Shown here piece by piece: positions 52,574-61,860 of a stretch of DNA of 64,000 nucleotides. How positions within the stretch are numbered: the first letter of the stretch is position 1; each line of letters opens with the position of its first letter. The notes under the pieces were generated by a model. The model did no database searches. It was not told the DNA's origin and was given only the letters and a program-made list of their open reading frames with translations. The stretch lies in NCBI GenBank assembly GCA_002689655.1, contig NZHC01000076.1, forward strand, positions 218,429 through 282,428, in the 5' to 3' direction. Made by a program: the position numbers and the translations under genes. The stretch comes from Rhodopirellula sp. (GTDB taxonomy: Bacteria > Planctomycetota > Planctomycetia > Pirellulales > Pirellulaceae).

Positions 52574-53851
52574 TCACTCGCCCAAGTTGAATAGATGTCG
52601 CAGTGCTTCAAGCAAACCGCGACGGTGACCCTCCGCCGCGTCATCACGCAGAGATGCCAGCGGGGGATGCAAAAGTTTATTGATGAGCCGGTCAAATGAC
52701 CTTTCGATTTCTTTATGTGCTGAGGAATCCAGGTCTTCCAAGCGGAGCTTATTGATCAATCGATCCAGCTCGTCTTTCTTGAGATCCTGCGCCTGCTCGC
52801 GTAGTCGTTGAATGACTGGACCCGTCGCCTTGTGATTGAACGCCTGCATGAAACGTTGCGTTTCTTCTGAAATCACTTGCTTTGCTTTGGGCCATTCTTT
52901 CTGGCGTTCGCGGCGATTTCGGTCACAGGCTGACTGCAAATCATCGATTCCATACAAATAGACATTCGACAATTCACCGATTGATGGTTCAAAATCCCGG
53001 GGTACCGCCAAGTCAAGAATCAGCAATAGCCGATTCATGCGTTTGGCATGTAGGCGTAGGAAATTTGTCTCGTTCAAAATGGGCTCGGTCGCAGAGGTCG
53101 TGCCGATCAAGAGATCTGCACCTACGACCTGCTCCTGCAGATCATCCCAAAACGCGGATTCAGCGTTGAATGTATTGGCAAGCGCTACGGCACGGTCGTG
53201 ACTTCGATTGATGATGCAAATATCACTGGCGCCCCCCTGTTTCAGATAACGCAAGGTTTCTTCACCCATTTCACCTGCACCGCAGAGAACGACTCGCTTG
53301 TCGTGAAGCGTATCAAAAACCTCGGTTGCAACTTCACCCACAGCGACGCTCGGCACGCTGACCCGTCGACGATGAATTGATGTTTCCTGCTGAACACGCT
53401 TTGCGGCACGATTTGCAGCCTGAAATACTGAGTGAGTGAGAGGTCCAGCTGATCCGGAATTACAGGCGATGTCATAGGCTTGTTTGACCTGGGACAGGAT
53501 TTGTGCCTCTCCTACGACCATACTATCGAGGCTGGCAGCAACCGTAAAAAGGTGTTCGACTGCATCGGATCCAGCACGATAAATCATTTGGTCCATGATT
53601 TCGTCAGCCTTCAACTGATGCTGATCAGCCAAAAACGAAGCCACGTCATCCCGATCAAGTTCGCTGTCGTTTCCCGCAGTCGCATAGAGTTCCACGCGAT
53701 TGCAAGTACTGATCAATACGATCTCCGATGAAGGGAAACGCTGACGGAAAGCATTTACTGCCTGACCAACCTGATCACTTGTGAAGGATATTTTCTCTCG
53801 GAACTCAACAGCAGCATCATGGTGACTACAACCAATCATGAGTAACTTCAT
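52574..53851 (-). CDS. hemA: Glutamyl-tRNA reductase
   Basis: A 425-residue HemA that reduces glutamyl-tRNA to glutamate-1-semialdehyde, the first step of C5-type tetrapyrrole synthesis. It begins MKLLMIGCSHHDAAVEFRE. The catalytic Cys50 is in LISTCNRVELYA; the NADPH domain has VVLCGAGEMGEETLRYL, with substrate-site motifs such as VVGEAQILSQVKQAY. The C-terminal dimer helix follows. The true start is ATG 53851, because it overlaps the HemX/CcsA-like stop by 4 bases; an upstream ATG at 53878 would add 9 unlike residues. The pairing with a HemX/CcsA-like protein is common in bacteria that use the C5 route. Confidence 0.96.
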   Translation of the reverse strand: MKLLMIGCSHHDAAVEFREKISFTSDQVGQAVNAFRQRFPSSEIVLISTCNRVELYATAGNDSELDRDDVASFLADQHQLKADEIMDQMIYRAGSDAVEHLFTVAASLDSMVVGEAQILSQVKQAYDIACNSGSAGPLTHSVFQAANRAAKRVQQETSIHRRRVSVPSVAVGEVATEVFDTLHDKRVVLCGAGEMGEETLRYLKQGGASDICIINRSHDRAVALANTFNAESAFWDDLQEQVVGADLLIGTTSATEPILNETNFLRLHAKRMNRLLLILDLAVPRDFEPSIGELSNVYLYGIDDLQSACDRNRRERQKEWPKAKQVISEETQRFMQAFNHKATGPVIQRLREQAQDLKKDELDRLINKLRLEDLDSSAHKEIERSFDRLINKLLHPPLASLRDDAAEGHRRGLLEALRHLFNLGE

Positions 53852-54777
53852 CGAATGTCCTCCATCGAAGTGAACCATTCGAATTGCGCTGAAGGTGATT
53901 GGCCAACCTCTTTAATCAAAGACGCATCATCGTCCGTTTGTCCATGTGAGGTGGTGAGGACTCCAATCATCGCCAACACAAGAAAGCCACCACTCGCAAG
54001 TGTGAGGTAGACAGCCTTTCTACCTCGACTCGCGGGAGCGTAAAAATATTCAACACCTGTCGCGATCAGAAGCCAAATTAGAAGAAGAGTGCTTAGAAGG
54101 ACTCCCCGGTCTGTCCAACCAATACTACCCCAACGATTCAGATTCATCACAACACCAGCGATCAGACCGATGGCGACTGCAGTGGTGCTTCCCACGAGAC
54201 ATCGCCGATTCAACCTGCCCAAGAACTCCAGGGTGGGCAGGCGGAATGAAGATCCCGCCCGCTTCTGTTTCAATCTTCGAGATTGCACCAAATACATGAT
54301 CCCCGCCAAAAATCCGATGAGCACAGCGGTCGAACCTGCCATCATCGCAATTGCGTGTACCGATCGCCATACTTCGACTGCTTCGGTGCGGCTAAATGGA
54401 GGGCGGTCAGCCAAGGCGATTGCTAGTCCCAACAAGCTCATGACAGCAGGAAGGAAGAAAAAGCTGATAATCGTGTCAGGGCGTCGCAGATAAAGCACGA
54501 AGAATGCACTCGCTAAACCCAAGGCTATCAACAGCGACCAATCCGACCAAGTCGCTAACAGGCCCACTTCTCGGCTTCGTTCCTCGACACCTTCCAATGT
54601 GGTTGCCCGTAATAGCAGGTAACAAATGTGAGTGAACAAACCCACTGACATCATGGTGATTACGAACAAACGTTGGCCTGGAATCCGACCTGCCAAGCGC
54701 AGCAATTCCAGCACCAGCACTACAAAGTAGCTGGCGAAAACGCAGGTGATCGAAATCTCGCTGAGAAAGGCGAGCAT
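53848..54777 (-). CDS. HemX/CcsA-type cytochrome c assembly family membrane protein
   Basis: A 309-residue protein of about eight transmembrane helices of the CcmF/CcsA family. Landmarks are WSDWSLLIALGLASAFFVLYL, VWRSVHAIAMMAGSTAVLIG (with a haem-ligand-like His) and RWGSIGWTDRGVLLSTLLLIW, a shortened WWD-like stretch. It lies immediately before hemA with a 4-base overlap. In Bacillus, the equivalent HemX controls HemA level; other relatives handle haem export for cytochrome c. Which role applies here cannot be told. Confidence 0.85.
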   Translation of the reverse strand: MLAFLSEISITCVFASYFVVLVLELLRLAGRIPGQRLFVITMMSVGLFTHICYLLLRATTLEGVEERSREVGLLATWSDWSLLIALGLASAFFVLYLRRPDTIISFFFLPAVMSLLGLAIALADRPPFSRTEAVEVWRSVHAIAMMAGSTAVLIGFLAGIMYLVQSRRLKQKRAGSSFRLPTLEFLGRLNRRCLVGSTTAVAIGLIAGVVMNLNRWGSIGWTDRGVLLSTLLLIWLLIATGVEYFYAPASRGRKAVYLTLASGGFLVLAMIGVLTTSHGQTDDDASLIKEVGQSPSAQFEWFTSMEDIR

Positions 54778-54890
54778 GTGATGAGCGGTGAGCTAGAGGA
54801 AAGTTTTAAGAATTGTAGACCAGCATCAATCGTAATCGTTCAGCAATCATTTTCAGCCCACAGGGCCTCCTTTCATACCGTAATGTCGCC

Positions 54891-57497
54891 TCACCAACCC
54901 GCAAAATCCCACTCTTCGATACAAACCGCACCGTCTTTGCCGATTTGAACGCGAATTGCACCAACAATCGCTGTCACATGTACATCCGAGCCATGCGCTG
55001 AAAGCATTTCAAGTACTTCGGGTTTTCTGGCCCGCTCACCACCACTGACTATGGTTTCCCTTGGGCGTGCCCATTCCAGTACAGAGGCTGCATCCATTCT
55101 TAGACTGCCGTGGTGGGGAGCCATCAAAATGCCTCCCGGATTCGGACGCGGCAGATTGATGAGCATGGCAGTACCGGGAGGCTCAAGATCGCCGGGAAGG
55201 ATCATGCTTCGGCCACGCCAACACAAGTGCAAGACAAGACTATTTGCGTTATCGCTGCCGGGCAAACGCGTCAACGGTGGATGTAAGACACGGAAGGCTT
55301 GCGAAAATCGGCAACTTGAATGCCCCAATTTCTCGGGCTTGTTCCAGCCAATATCGTGGTGTGCTTCCTCGACATTGATCTGGTAATGCTTGATCGCTTT
55401 CTGAATCGGGATCAATGCTGATTCCGGCTCGTCAAGCATCCCCGGTGGCGTAATCACACAATTCACTTGAAATCGTTTCAAAAGGCCAGGCAGTGCATTG
55501 AAGTGATCAGAGTCAGCATGGGAGAGAATGATCCCATCGAGCCGCGTGATCCCCAGAGACCAAAGTGCACGATCGATTCCAGTGCTAGTGTATGAGTCAT
55601 TTCCGAGCCGACCACAGTCGTACATCCAGACTTCGTTTGATGGCAGACGCAAGATAACGCAAGTTCCGTGGCCCACATCCAGAAATGTTGCATCCAAAGT
55701 ACCTTCAGGTGCGCTCCGCCCAACGGTGGCTAATCCATAGGCTGCGGACATCCAGATTCCAACCCAGATACATCGGCTACGGAGAAGCCATCTGCCATCG
55801 TAGGGCGCGAAGAAACTTATTGTCAGGAGAACGTAAAAGATGACCACCCAATAGCCTGGCGGTGCAGGTAACCATGCGTGTCCGCCTGGTACGTCCGAAG
55901 CCACCGACATCACCCACTGCATCCATTCGAGTGTTCGGCTGCATATCCAACCGGGCACAATCGCAAGCGAGTCATGGATTACACTCGTTACGATTACTAC
56001 TACACCTGACCCTAAAGCAACTATCAGGCATGGTGCCAACAACAGATTCACCAACACACTGATGGGTGAGACAACGTGGAATTGATGCCAGACTAATGGC
56101 ATGCAAATCGTGGTGACACAACTACTGAGCCATAACAATTGCTGCGTTTTTCTGCTTAGTTGTTCTGCATGCACCAGCAAGCGACTTCTGCCAGTGTTTA
56201 TCAGTTCATCCAAGAGTTTATCTTGGTCGTCATTTACTGAGTAAACAGGAGCATGGGCAACTTTCCGCGTACACAGGATTAGCGTGGTTACTGCCATAAA
56301 CGAGAGTTGGACACCGATGTTCAGCACATTTCCAGGGTTGATCAGAATCAAAATCATTGCGGCTAGTGACAAAGTATTGATCGGTTGGTTGATGCGTCGT
56401 ACCCAAACCGATAACAAGAAGACTCCGACTAGAATCGCGGCGCGAATAACAGGTGGTCGGGCACCGGTAAGGGATGTGTAAAATAGACAAAACAGAAGAA
56501 TGCAAATGATCTTTGGTCTCATAGGCAACCGGACCAGCGTCGCAAGCAAGTTTGCCAAAATGACCAGGATTGCTAAGTGCATCCCACTGACAGATAGAAG
56601 GTGAGCTGTGCCAGTGACCAGCAGTAAATCACTTGTGGCGTTGTCAATATAGTCACGTTGCCCCAGCACCATTGCTACTGCAAGCGGACCAGCCGAGTCG
56701 GAAGTGTGTTGCAGTAATTTATCACGACCGATGGCAGCAAATTTAGCAAGCCAGCGATGAAGCACTCTTTGCTTACTTGCTGTTGCTGGCAAGGTGATGA
56801 TTTGGCTGGGATCACTGACTTTGAACCGTGCCTGCAAGTCACGATAGCGGTATCTAGGCCGTAGGTCCTGTTGTCCGGGGTTGGTAGGTGGACGGAACCG
56901 ACAAAGTTTGCCGTAGGCTTCGATTACGTCGCCGGGCAATAGATCCTGATAACGGCTTTCGACGATCACCAATACTCGACCATCGGAGCGCTCGAAATTC
57001 TGTCCCACTTTTAGTTCAGTGACTTCAACTTCGATATGGGTTTGCCACTGGGAGCGATGGTGAGTGGCAGGACCATGTCGTGATTGCCGATTACGAAACG
57101 TCGGCGGGCAATCGACAATTCCGTGGATGACGGTGGGCTGCTCGGTCAAGCATAAATATCGCATGATCGTGCGGTTGTGATACAGATCGCCCTGACTGCG
57201 ATGCAGGTACCCACCGAATGGCACAAACACCAGTACTGCGACTATCCGACGCGCTGAGGGCGGCGCTCGGATGAGCAGCATCAGACAGATCGAAATCGCA
57301 ATCAACCAGCCGTACGAGGAAACGCCGCGGATCGCTGACGATTGAATTGGCGAGACCAAGGAATCCAACAGAACCCCGGCAATCGTGGCGACTGCGATCA
57401 ACAACATGGGTTGTTGGTTGACCTTGGATTGTGGTGACCAAGGCAAACAGGTGATTAACCACGAATAGAAATTTTGTGCCCCAATCAACGCGTTCAT
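54891..57497 (-). CDS. comEC: ComEC/Rec2-family DNA uptake channel
   Basis: An 868-residue ComEC. N-terminal helices (about 30-100) lead into a soluble DUF4131-like OB domain. A competence domain of about eight helices contains LLLVTGTAHLLSVSGMHLAI, the family's hallmark LSVSGMH, followed by PPVIRAAILVGVFLL. The C-terminal metallo-beta-lactamase-like domain has DVGHGTCVILRL, ILSHADSDHFNALPGL and LMAPHHGSLRMD. ComEC carries single-stranded DNA across the inner membrane during natural transformation, and the terminal domain is thought to digest the other strand. Other competence genes are absent from the window. It is divergent from prolyl oligopeptidase. Confidence 0.93.
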   Translation of the reverse strand: MNALIGAQNFYSWLITCLPWSPQSKVNQQPMLLIAVATIAGVLLDSLVSPIQSSAIRGVSSYGWLIAISICLMLLIRAPPSARRIVAVLVFVPFGGYLHRSQGDLYHNRTIMRYLCLTEQPTVIHGIVDCPPTFRNRQSRHGPATHHRSQWQTHIEVEVTELKVGQNFERSDGRVLVIVESRYQDLLPGDVIEAYGKLCRFRPPTNPGQQDLRPRYRYRDLQARFKVSDPSQIITLPATASKQRVLHRWLAKFAAIGRDKLLQHTSDSAGPLAVAMVLGQRDYIDNATSDLLLVTGTAHLLSVSGMHLAILVILANLLATLVRLPMRPKIICILLFCLFYTSLTGARPPVIRAAILVGVFLLSVWVRRINQPINTLSLAAMILILINPGNVLNIGVQLSFMAVTTLILCTRKVAHAPVYSVNDDQDKLLDELINTGRSRLLVHAEQLSRKTQQLLWLSSCVTTICMPLVWHQFHVVSPISVLVNLLLAPCLIVALGSGVVVIVTSVIHDSLAIVPGWICSRTLEWMQWVMSVASDVPGGHAWLPAPPGYWVVIFYVLLTISFFAPYDGRWLLRSRCIWVGIWMSAAYGLATVGRSAPEGTLDATFLDVGHGTCVILRLPSNEVWMYDCGRLGNDSYTSTGIDRALWSLGITRLDGIILSHADSDHFNALPGLLKRFQVNCVITPPGMLDEPESALIPIQKAIKHYQINVEEAHHDIGWNKPEKLGHSSCRFSQAFRVLHPPLTRLPGSDNANSLVLHLCWRGRSMILPGDLEPPGTAMLINLPRPNPGGILMAPHHGSLRMDAASVLEWARPRETIVSGGERARKPEVLEMLSAHGSDVHVTAIVGAIRVQIGKDGAVCIEEWDFAGW

Positions 57498-57584
57498 CTC
57501 TCCCCAACTCGGTTATCTTGTGGGGCATGCGGTGATGATCATCGCAATCAAGATTTCGAGCTATTTCTGACAAGGATCTTTCGA

Positions 57585-59732
57585 GTGAATTTACACCTTT
57601 TCCGTTGCTTGGTGTCACTTTTCGTTGTTTTCAACCTCACTTCTGACGTTTTACAAGCTCAGGAGAAATCCCAAGATGCTGGCACAAGCAAAATGAAGTA
57701 TCCAGAAACGAAGGTAATCGATGTTACCGATGATTATCACGGTAGGAAGGTCACCGATCCATATCGCTGGTTAGAAGATACCGAGAGTGAACAGACAGCG
57801 GAGTGGATCGCGGCAGAAAATAAAATCACGCAAAGTTATTTGCAATCAATTCCCGCTCGAAAAACGATGCAACAAAGACTCAAAAAGTTGTGGAACTATG
57901 AGCGATTTGGGATGCCAAGCCATCGAGGCGACACTTACTTCTACACCCACAATGATGGGCTTCAAAACCAAAGTGTGTACTACAAATCTACCTCTCTGGA
58001 AGCTCCGCGGCAGGTGCTGCTGAACCCTAACACGTTGAGCGAGGATGGCACGGTTGCTTTGGCGGGTGCCGTAGCGAGCAAAGACGGGAAATTGCTTGCT
58101 TATGGATTGGCCGATGGTGGCAGTGATTGGCGGACTTGGAAGGTTCGTGATGTCGAGTCAGGTAAAGATCTTGAAGATTTGGTTCAGTGGGTAAAGTTCA
58201 GTAGCATCGCGTGGATGCCAGACGGGAGTGGTTTCTTCTACGGAAGATATGCAGAACCACAGGAAGGCGAGGAACTGACAGGCACCAACGAAAACCAGCG
58301 GATGTATTTTCACAGGATCGGAGACTCGCAAAGCAAAGATCAGCTGATTTTAGAGCGACCGGATCAACCAAAATGGGGTTTTTCACCCGCGGTGACTGAT
58401 GATGGTAGATATCTAATCATCCAGAATTGGAAAGGCAGCGAACCAAAGTCGCAGATATTCATCAAGGATTTGCAGCAATCGGATTCCAAGGTGGAGCCAC
58501 TGATCACTGGTTTTGATGCTGAATATGAGTGGATTGCGGCCGACGGTGACACGTTATTTTTCATGACCGACCATGAAGCACCGAAACGGCGTTTGATCGC
58601 GGTATCGGCGAAACAATCCCAGCGAAGTAGGTGGCGAGAAATAATCCCCCAAACTGACGATGTTCTGGAAGGAGCCAACTTATTTGGGTCCGTATTTTAC
58701 GCCAGCTGGCTGAAGGATGCGCGTGGCAAAGTCACTCGTCATGATATGGATGGTGCGCAGCTAGGTGAAATAGAATTACCAGGTGTTGGAACCGTCAGCG
58801 GTTTTGGAGGCAAGCGAGATGCGAAAGAAACTTTTTTTTCCTTTACCAATTACGTCACACCTGCATCGATCTACCGTGTCAGTTTGCCGGACGGGACTAT
58901 CAGTTTATGGCGACGCCCAGAGGTTGATTTCAAGGTGGAAGAGTTTGTGACTGAGCAACTTTTTTGCAAAAGTAATGATGGTACGACGGTGCCAATTATC
59001 GTGACTCGCCGGAAAGATTCAAAACGGGATGGATCCAATCGCACCTTGTTGTATGGGTATGGTGGATTTAATATCTCCATCACACCCTCGTTTTCGCCGG
59101 CAACTGTCGGTTGGGTTGAGAATGGTGGTATTTATGCGGTCGCCAATCTACGTGGCGGTGGTGAGTATGGTCGACAATGGCACGAAGATGGAATGCGACT
59201 CAAGAAGCAGAATGTGTTCAACGATTGCATTGCTTCAGCGGAACACCTTGTTAAGGAAGGCTATACACAACCAAGTCGACTGGCACTGCAAGGTCGCAGC
59301 AATGGTGGTTTGTTGGTTGGGGCGGTTATGACTCAGCGCCCCGATTTGTTCGGTGCGTGTCTGCCTGCCGTCGGGGTCATGGATATGTTGCGATATCACA
59401 AGTTCACTATTGGCTGGGCATGGGCCACTGAGTATGGAAGCAGTGATGAAGAAGATCAGATCGATAATCTGCTTTCTTATTCACCACTTCATAATTTGAA
59501 AATGGGCACGTGCTACCCAGCAACGCTGGTAACAACAGCCGAACGGGATGATCGAGTGGTTCCCGGACATAGTTTCAAATTCGCAGCTGCATTACAGGCA
59601 GTGCAAGGATGTGATCGCCCTACCTTGATTAGAATCGAAACTCGAGCTGGTCACGGAGCAGGCACACCGATCAGTAAACGAATTGATGAGTACGCCGACC
59701 TGTGGGCTTTTCTGATCGCGAACCTGAACTAA
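57585..59732 (+). CDS. Prolyl oligopeptidase family serine peptidase (S9)
   Basis: A 715-residue exported S9A peptidase. The signal peptide is LFRCLVSLFVVFNLTSDVLQ, then the N-terminal propeller begins PYRWLEDTESEQTAEWIAAE. The C-terminal alpha/beta-hydrolase domain has the catalytic serine in LALQGRSNGGLLVGAV (near residue 573), the aspartate in TAERDDRVVPGHSFKF and the histidine in ETRAGHGAGTPISKRI. It cleaves short peptides after proline in the periplasm. A GTG start at 57585 gives a good signal peptide and has AAGGAT just upstream; the longer frame from 57474 would put 37 extra residues ahead of it and overlap the comEC start. Confidence 0.92.
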   Translation: MNLHLFRCLVSLFVVFNLTSDVLQAQEKSQDAGTSKMKYPETKVIDVTDDYHGRKVTDPYRWLEDTESEQTAEWIAAENKITQSYLQSIPARKTMQQRLKKLWNYERFGMPSHRGDTYFYTHNDGLQNQSVYYKSTSLEAPRQVLLNPNTLSEDGTVALAGAVASKDGKLLAYGLADGGSDWRTWKVRDVESGKDLEDLVQWVKFSSIAWMPDGSGFFYGRYAEPQEGEELTGTNENQRMYFHRIGDSQSKDQLILERPDQPKWGFSPAVTDDGRYLIIQNWKGSEPKSQIFIKDLQQSDSKVEPLITGFDAEYEWIAADGDTLFFMTDHEAPKRRLIAVSAKQSQRSRWREIIPQTDDVLEGANLFGSVFYASWLKDARGKVTRHDMDGAQLGEIELPGVGTVSGFGGKRDAKETFFSFTNYVTPASIYRVSLPDGTISLWRRPEVDFKVEEFVTEQLFCKSNDGTTVPIIVTRRKDSKRDGSNRTLLYGYGGFNISITPSFSPATVGWVENGGIYAVANLRGGGEYGRQWHEDGMRLKKQNVFNDCIASAEHLVKEGYTQPSRLALQGRSNGGLLVGAVMTQRPDLFGACLPAVGVMDMLRYHKFTIGWAWATEYGSSDEEDQIDNLLSYSPLHNLKMGTCYPATLVTTAERDDRVVPGHSFKFAAALQAVQGCDRPTLIRIETRAGHGAGTPISKRIDEYADLWAFLIANLN

Positions 59733-59944
59733 TTTATCGGCCGTGGTGAAATCACCACAGCTTGACGGCTGATCAACACTGCCAATGCTGAGAATTCCAT
59801 ACCTGTTGTATGAGGCAAAGCAAAGCCGGGGTGAACAGTCGATAGTATTGCCTATTTTAACTGGGGAAACAGTCAGGTTGCTCCAGTTCGGTTGCCTGTG
59901 TCTTTTATTCGTTCTTACCACCCTGAGTTGGGGCCTTTCGTAAT

Positions 59945-60742
59945 ATGTTTCTGCAAGAACCCGCTCAGTCGCCGTACGATCTGCGATTTCATTTATTCAA
60001 TATTCCGATTCGAGTGTCGTGGACGTTCTGGATCGCTGCATTTGTATTTGGATATGGGCTATCGCGTGTTCTGGATTCGTTACAGGATGCTAACAGCATT
60101 GGGTTGTTGCAAACCTTACTGGTCTGGTCAGCCTGTTTGTTTGTATCAATCGTCATCCATGAGTTGGGTCACTCGCTCGCGTTTCGACGCTATGGAATTG
60201 AGTCGTCGATTGTGCTTTATCACTTCGGTGGGATGGCAATTCCACGAAGTTCGCGGACAACAGACCACTCGTTCGGTGGGCTGACTCCCAAACAGAATAT
60301 CTGGATTTCGCTGGCAGGTCCTTTGGCCCAGCTTGGATCTGGTGTGTTGGTTGTGATTGTCGTGAAATTGGCTGGTTATCAGCTATTCGTATTCAATATG
60401 ATGCCTAGGTTTCTCAACTTTGTACCGGCTCTCGGCGAGGGTAAATTTATCGATAGCCCAGGACTCTTTGTGCTTGTCACCTCCTACATCTTCCCAAGTA
60501 TTTTGTGGGCCTTGCTGAACCTGTTACCCGTGATGCCATTGGATGGTGGTCAAGTGATGAGATCAGTTGTGCAGCTGTGTGGCGGTAACATTATTCAAGC
60601 GCTTTGGGTCAGTGTGATTGTTGCGGGTATGGTTGGTTTTTATGGGTTCACAAATGGTCAAACGTATTTAGGGCTACTTTTTTTGATGCTTGGTTGGACA
60701 AATTTTCAAGCAATTCAACAAAGCAACCGAATGGGTTATTGA
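59945..60742 (+). CDS. M50-family (site-2) membrane metalloprotease
   Basis: A 265-residue integral membrane protein with the zinc motif HELGHSLAFRRYG (His72, Glu73, His76) and the later third ligand region NLLPVMPLDGGQVMRS, as in S2P/SpoIVFB-type proteases. About six transmembrane helices are present, with no CBS or PDZ domain. The N-terminal phrase (YDLRFHLFNIPIRVSWTFWI) is typical of the rhomboid-unrelated SpoIVFB-like subgroup found in Planctomycetes. It would cut substrates inside the membrane; the substrate is unknown. A stretch of 212 bases without a gene separates it from the peptidase. Confidence 0.88.
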   Translation: MFLQEPAQSPYDLRFHLFNIPIRVSWTFWIAAFVFGYGLSRVLDSLQDANSIGLLQTLLVWSACLFVSIVIHELGHSLAFRRYGIESSIVLYHFGGMAIPRSSRTTDHSFGGLTPKQNIWISLAGPLAQLGSGVLVVIVVKLAGYQLFVFNMMPRFLNFVPALGEGKFIDSPGLFVLVTSYIFPSILWALLNLLPVMPLDGGQVMRSVVQLCGGNIIQALWVSVIVAGMVGFYGFTNGQTYLGLLFLMLGWTNFQAIQQSNRMGY

Positions 60743-61094
60743 ACTGGGTTGGAAATACTGGTTGTTCACTTTTCTTTCGTTACTTACGTCTGTTTTGCAC
60801 GTTCGTATACGCACCAAAGCGCACAATTAAAAGGAAAGAGAGCATTCACGTAACAATATTTTTTTGTCACGCAACCACTTTTTTTAAAAAAACATGTTGC
60901 GGAATTTGTAGAAGCGCGTAAAGTTACGCCCAGTTTTAAACGGTTGGAAGGATGAGCCGGAACGATGTTGGACATCAAGGCTCGGAGCTTCAACCACACA
61001 TGACGGTTGGTGAGCCGTGGCCGGTGACTTCTAAAGCGCTGCTTTAAAAGTCTCGAGGACTCGCCAACGTTTCCTTTCTCAGCGGAGGAAGAAC
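60743..61094. other. 352-base leader region of the histone-like gene
   Basis: No protein gene is supported. It contains an imperfect palindrome (CGCAAC ... TTTTTTTAAAAAAA ... GTTGCG) at 60870-60901 and a perfect hairpin GCGTAA-AG-TTACGC (60916-60929). A C-rich/G-rich stretch at 60950-61045 has several potential stems. It ends with a strong ribosome site, GGAGG at 61084-61088, 6 bases before the GTG. A long structured leader or a small RNA is possible. Confidence 0.5.
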
Positions 61095-61361
61095 GTGGCC
61101 AAGAAGAAAGCAAAGAAGAAAGCAGCTACTAAGAAGAAGGCAACTAAGAAGAAGGCTGCAAAGCGTTCGACTAAGAAGAAAGCCGCCAAGAAGAAAGTTG
61201 CAAAGAAGAAGGCAACTAAGAAAAAAGCTGCAAAAAAAGCTACTAAAAAAGCAACTAAGAAAAAGGCGACTAAAAAGAAAGCCGCCAAGAAAAAAGCAAC
61301 CAAGAAGAAGGCTACTAAAAAGCGTTCTACTAAGAAAAAAGCCGCTAAAAAGCGTCGCTAG
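61095..61361 (+). CDS. Lysine/alanine-rich histone H1-like protein
   Basis: An 88-residue protein composed almost wholly of Lys, Ala, Thr and Arg in KKKAAKKKATKK-type repeats, like the C-terminal half of histone H1 and bacterial Hc1/AlgP-type proteins. Such tails bind DNA without strong sequence preference and compact it. There is no globular domain. The GTG start has an excellent Shine-Dalgarno (GGAGG, 6-base spacing), stronger than most genes here, which suggests high expression. Two hairpins follow, one of them an intrinsic terminator, so it forms a single-gene transcript. Confidence 0.88.
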   Translation: MAKKKAKKKAATKKKATKKKAAKRSTKKKAAKKKVAKKKATKKKAAKKATKKATKKKATKKKAAKKKATKKKATKKRSTKKKAAKKRR

Positions 61362-61372
61362 GTTGCATTACA

Positions 61373-61443
61373 GTTCAGTTTCGACTGAACCGTTACTAAC
61401 AAAAAAGCTGTGTCAGGGCTCTGCCCCGATGCGGCTTTTTTCA
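61373..61443 (+). terminator. Hairpin and intrinsic terminator after the histone-like gene
   Basis: GTTCAGTTTCGACTGAAC forms a 7-bp hairpin with a TTCG loop (61373-61390). Then AAAAAAGC ... TCAGGGC-TCT-GCCCCGA ... GCTTTTTT (61401-61443) forms a longer stem flanked by A- and T-runs, a typical intrinsic terminator that may work in both directions. Confidence 0.85.
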
Positions 61444-61819
61444 TGCATACACCAAAAAATCGTCCTTCCGACTTCACTTTGTGGGCGAATTTCCCACTCC
61501 CTTCTAGATCACTCTGCTGTTCAAATACGATCCACAGGTGATTTGGAAACAGGCAAAGAGAATCACAGACAGAGACGACCGCAGCTCGTGCAACAAATCC
61601 CAAAAAACACCGCCATCGCGTTCTCTGAAATAGCAATTGCTAGCAACTTATGCTGAAGCAGAGGCTTATGGTTAGAGAATTACTTTGACGTTGGCGATCG
61701 AAACCCTGCACGTCTGAGCTGCTTGTTCACCGCAGGATCGACTAGTATGCCACTCTTTTGCTAGCAATCTGATTATTTTCGGGTGGCGGGCATTGGTACT
61801 TCCCGCTGACGTTGAACAA
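61444..61819. other. Spacer between the histone-like gene and mrp
   Basis: About 375 bases without a supportable gene. The palindrome TTGCTAGCAA occurs twice, at 61637-61646 and 61758-61767. The short open frames in it overlap the terminator or have no start support. Confidence 0.45.
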
Positions 61820-61820
61820 G

Positions 61821-61850
61821 AAAAAGTCCAATGTTCGATGGAAACATTGT
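61821..61850 (-). terminator. Intrinsic terminator after mrp
   Basis: On the minus strand, CAATGTT-TCCATCG-AACATTG (61849-61829) is followed by GAC and a TTTTT run (61825-61821), 11 bases after the mrp stop. This is a modest rho-independent terminator. Confidence 0.7.
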
Positions 61851-61860
61851 CGTTGGCTGA

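Noticed and set aside
61079-61656. Other-frame proteins over the histone-like gene and its terminator
   Set aside because: They are frame shadows of the AAG/GCT-type repeat and run through the terminator.
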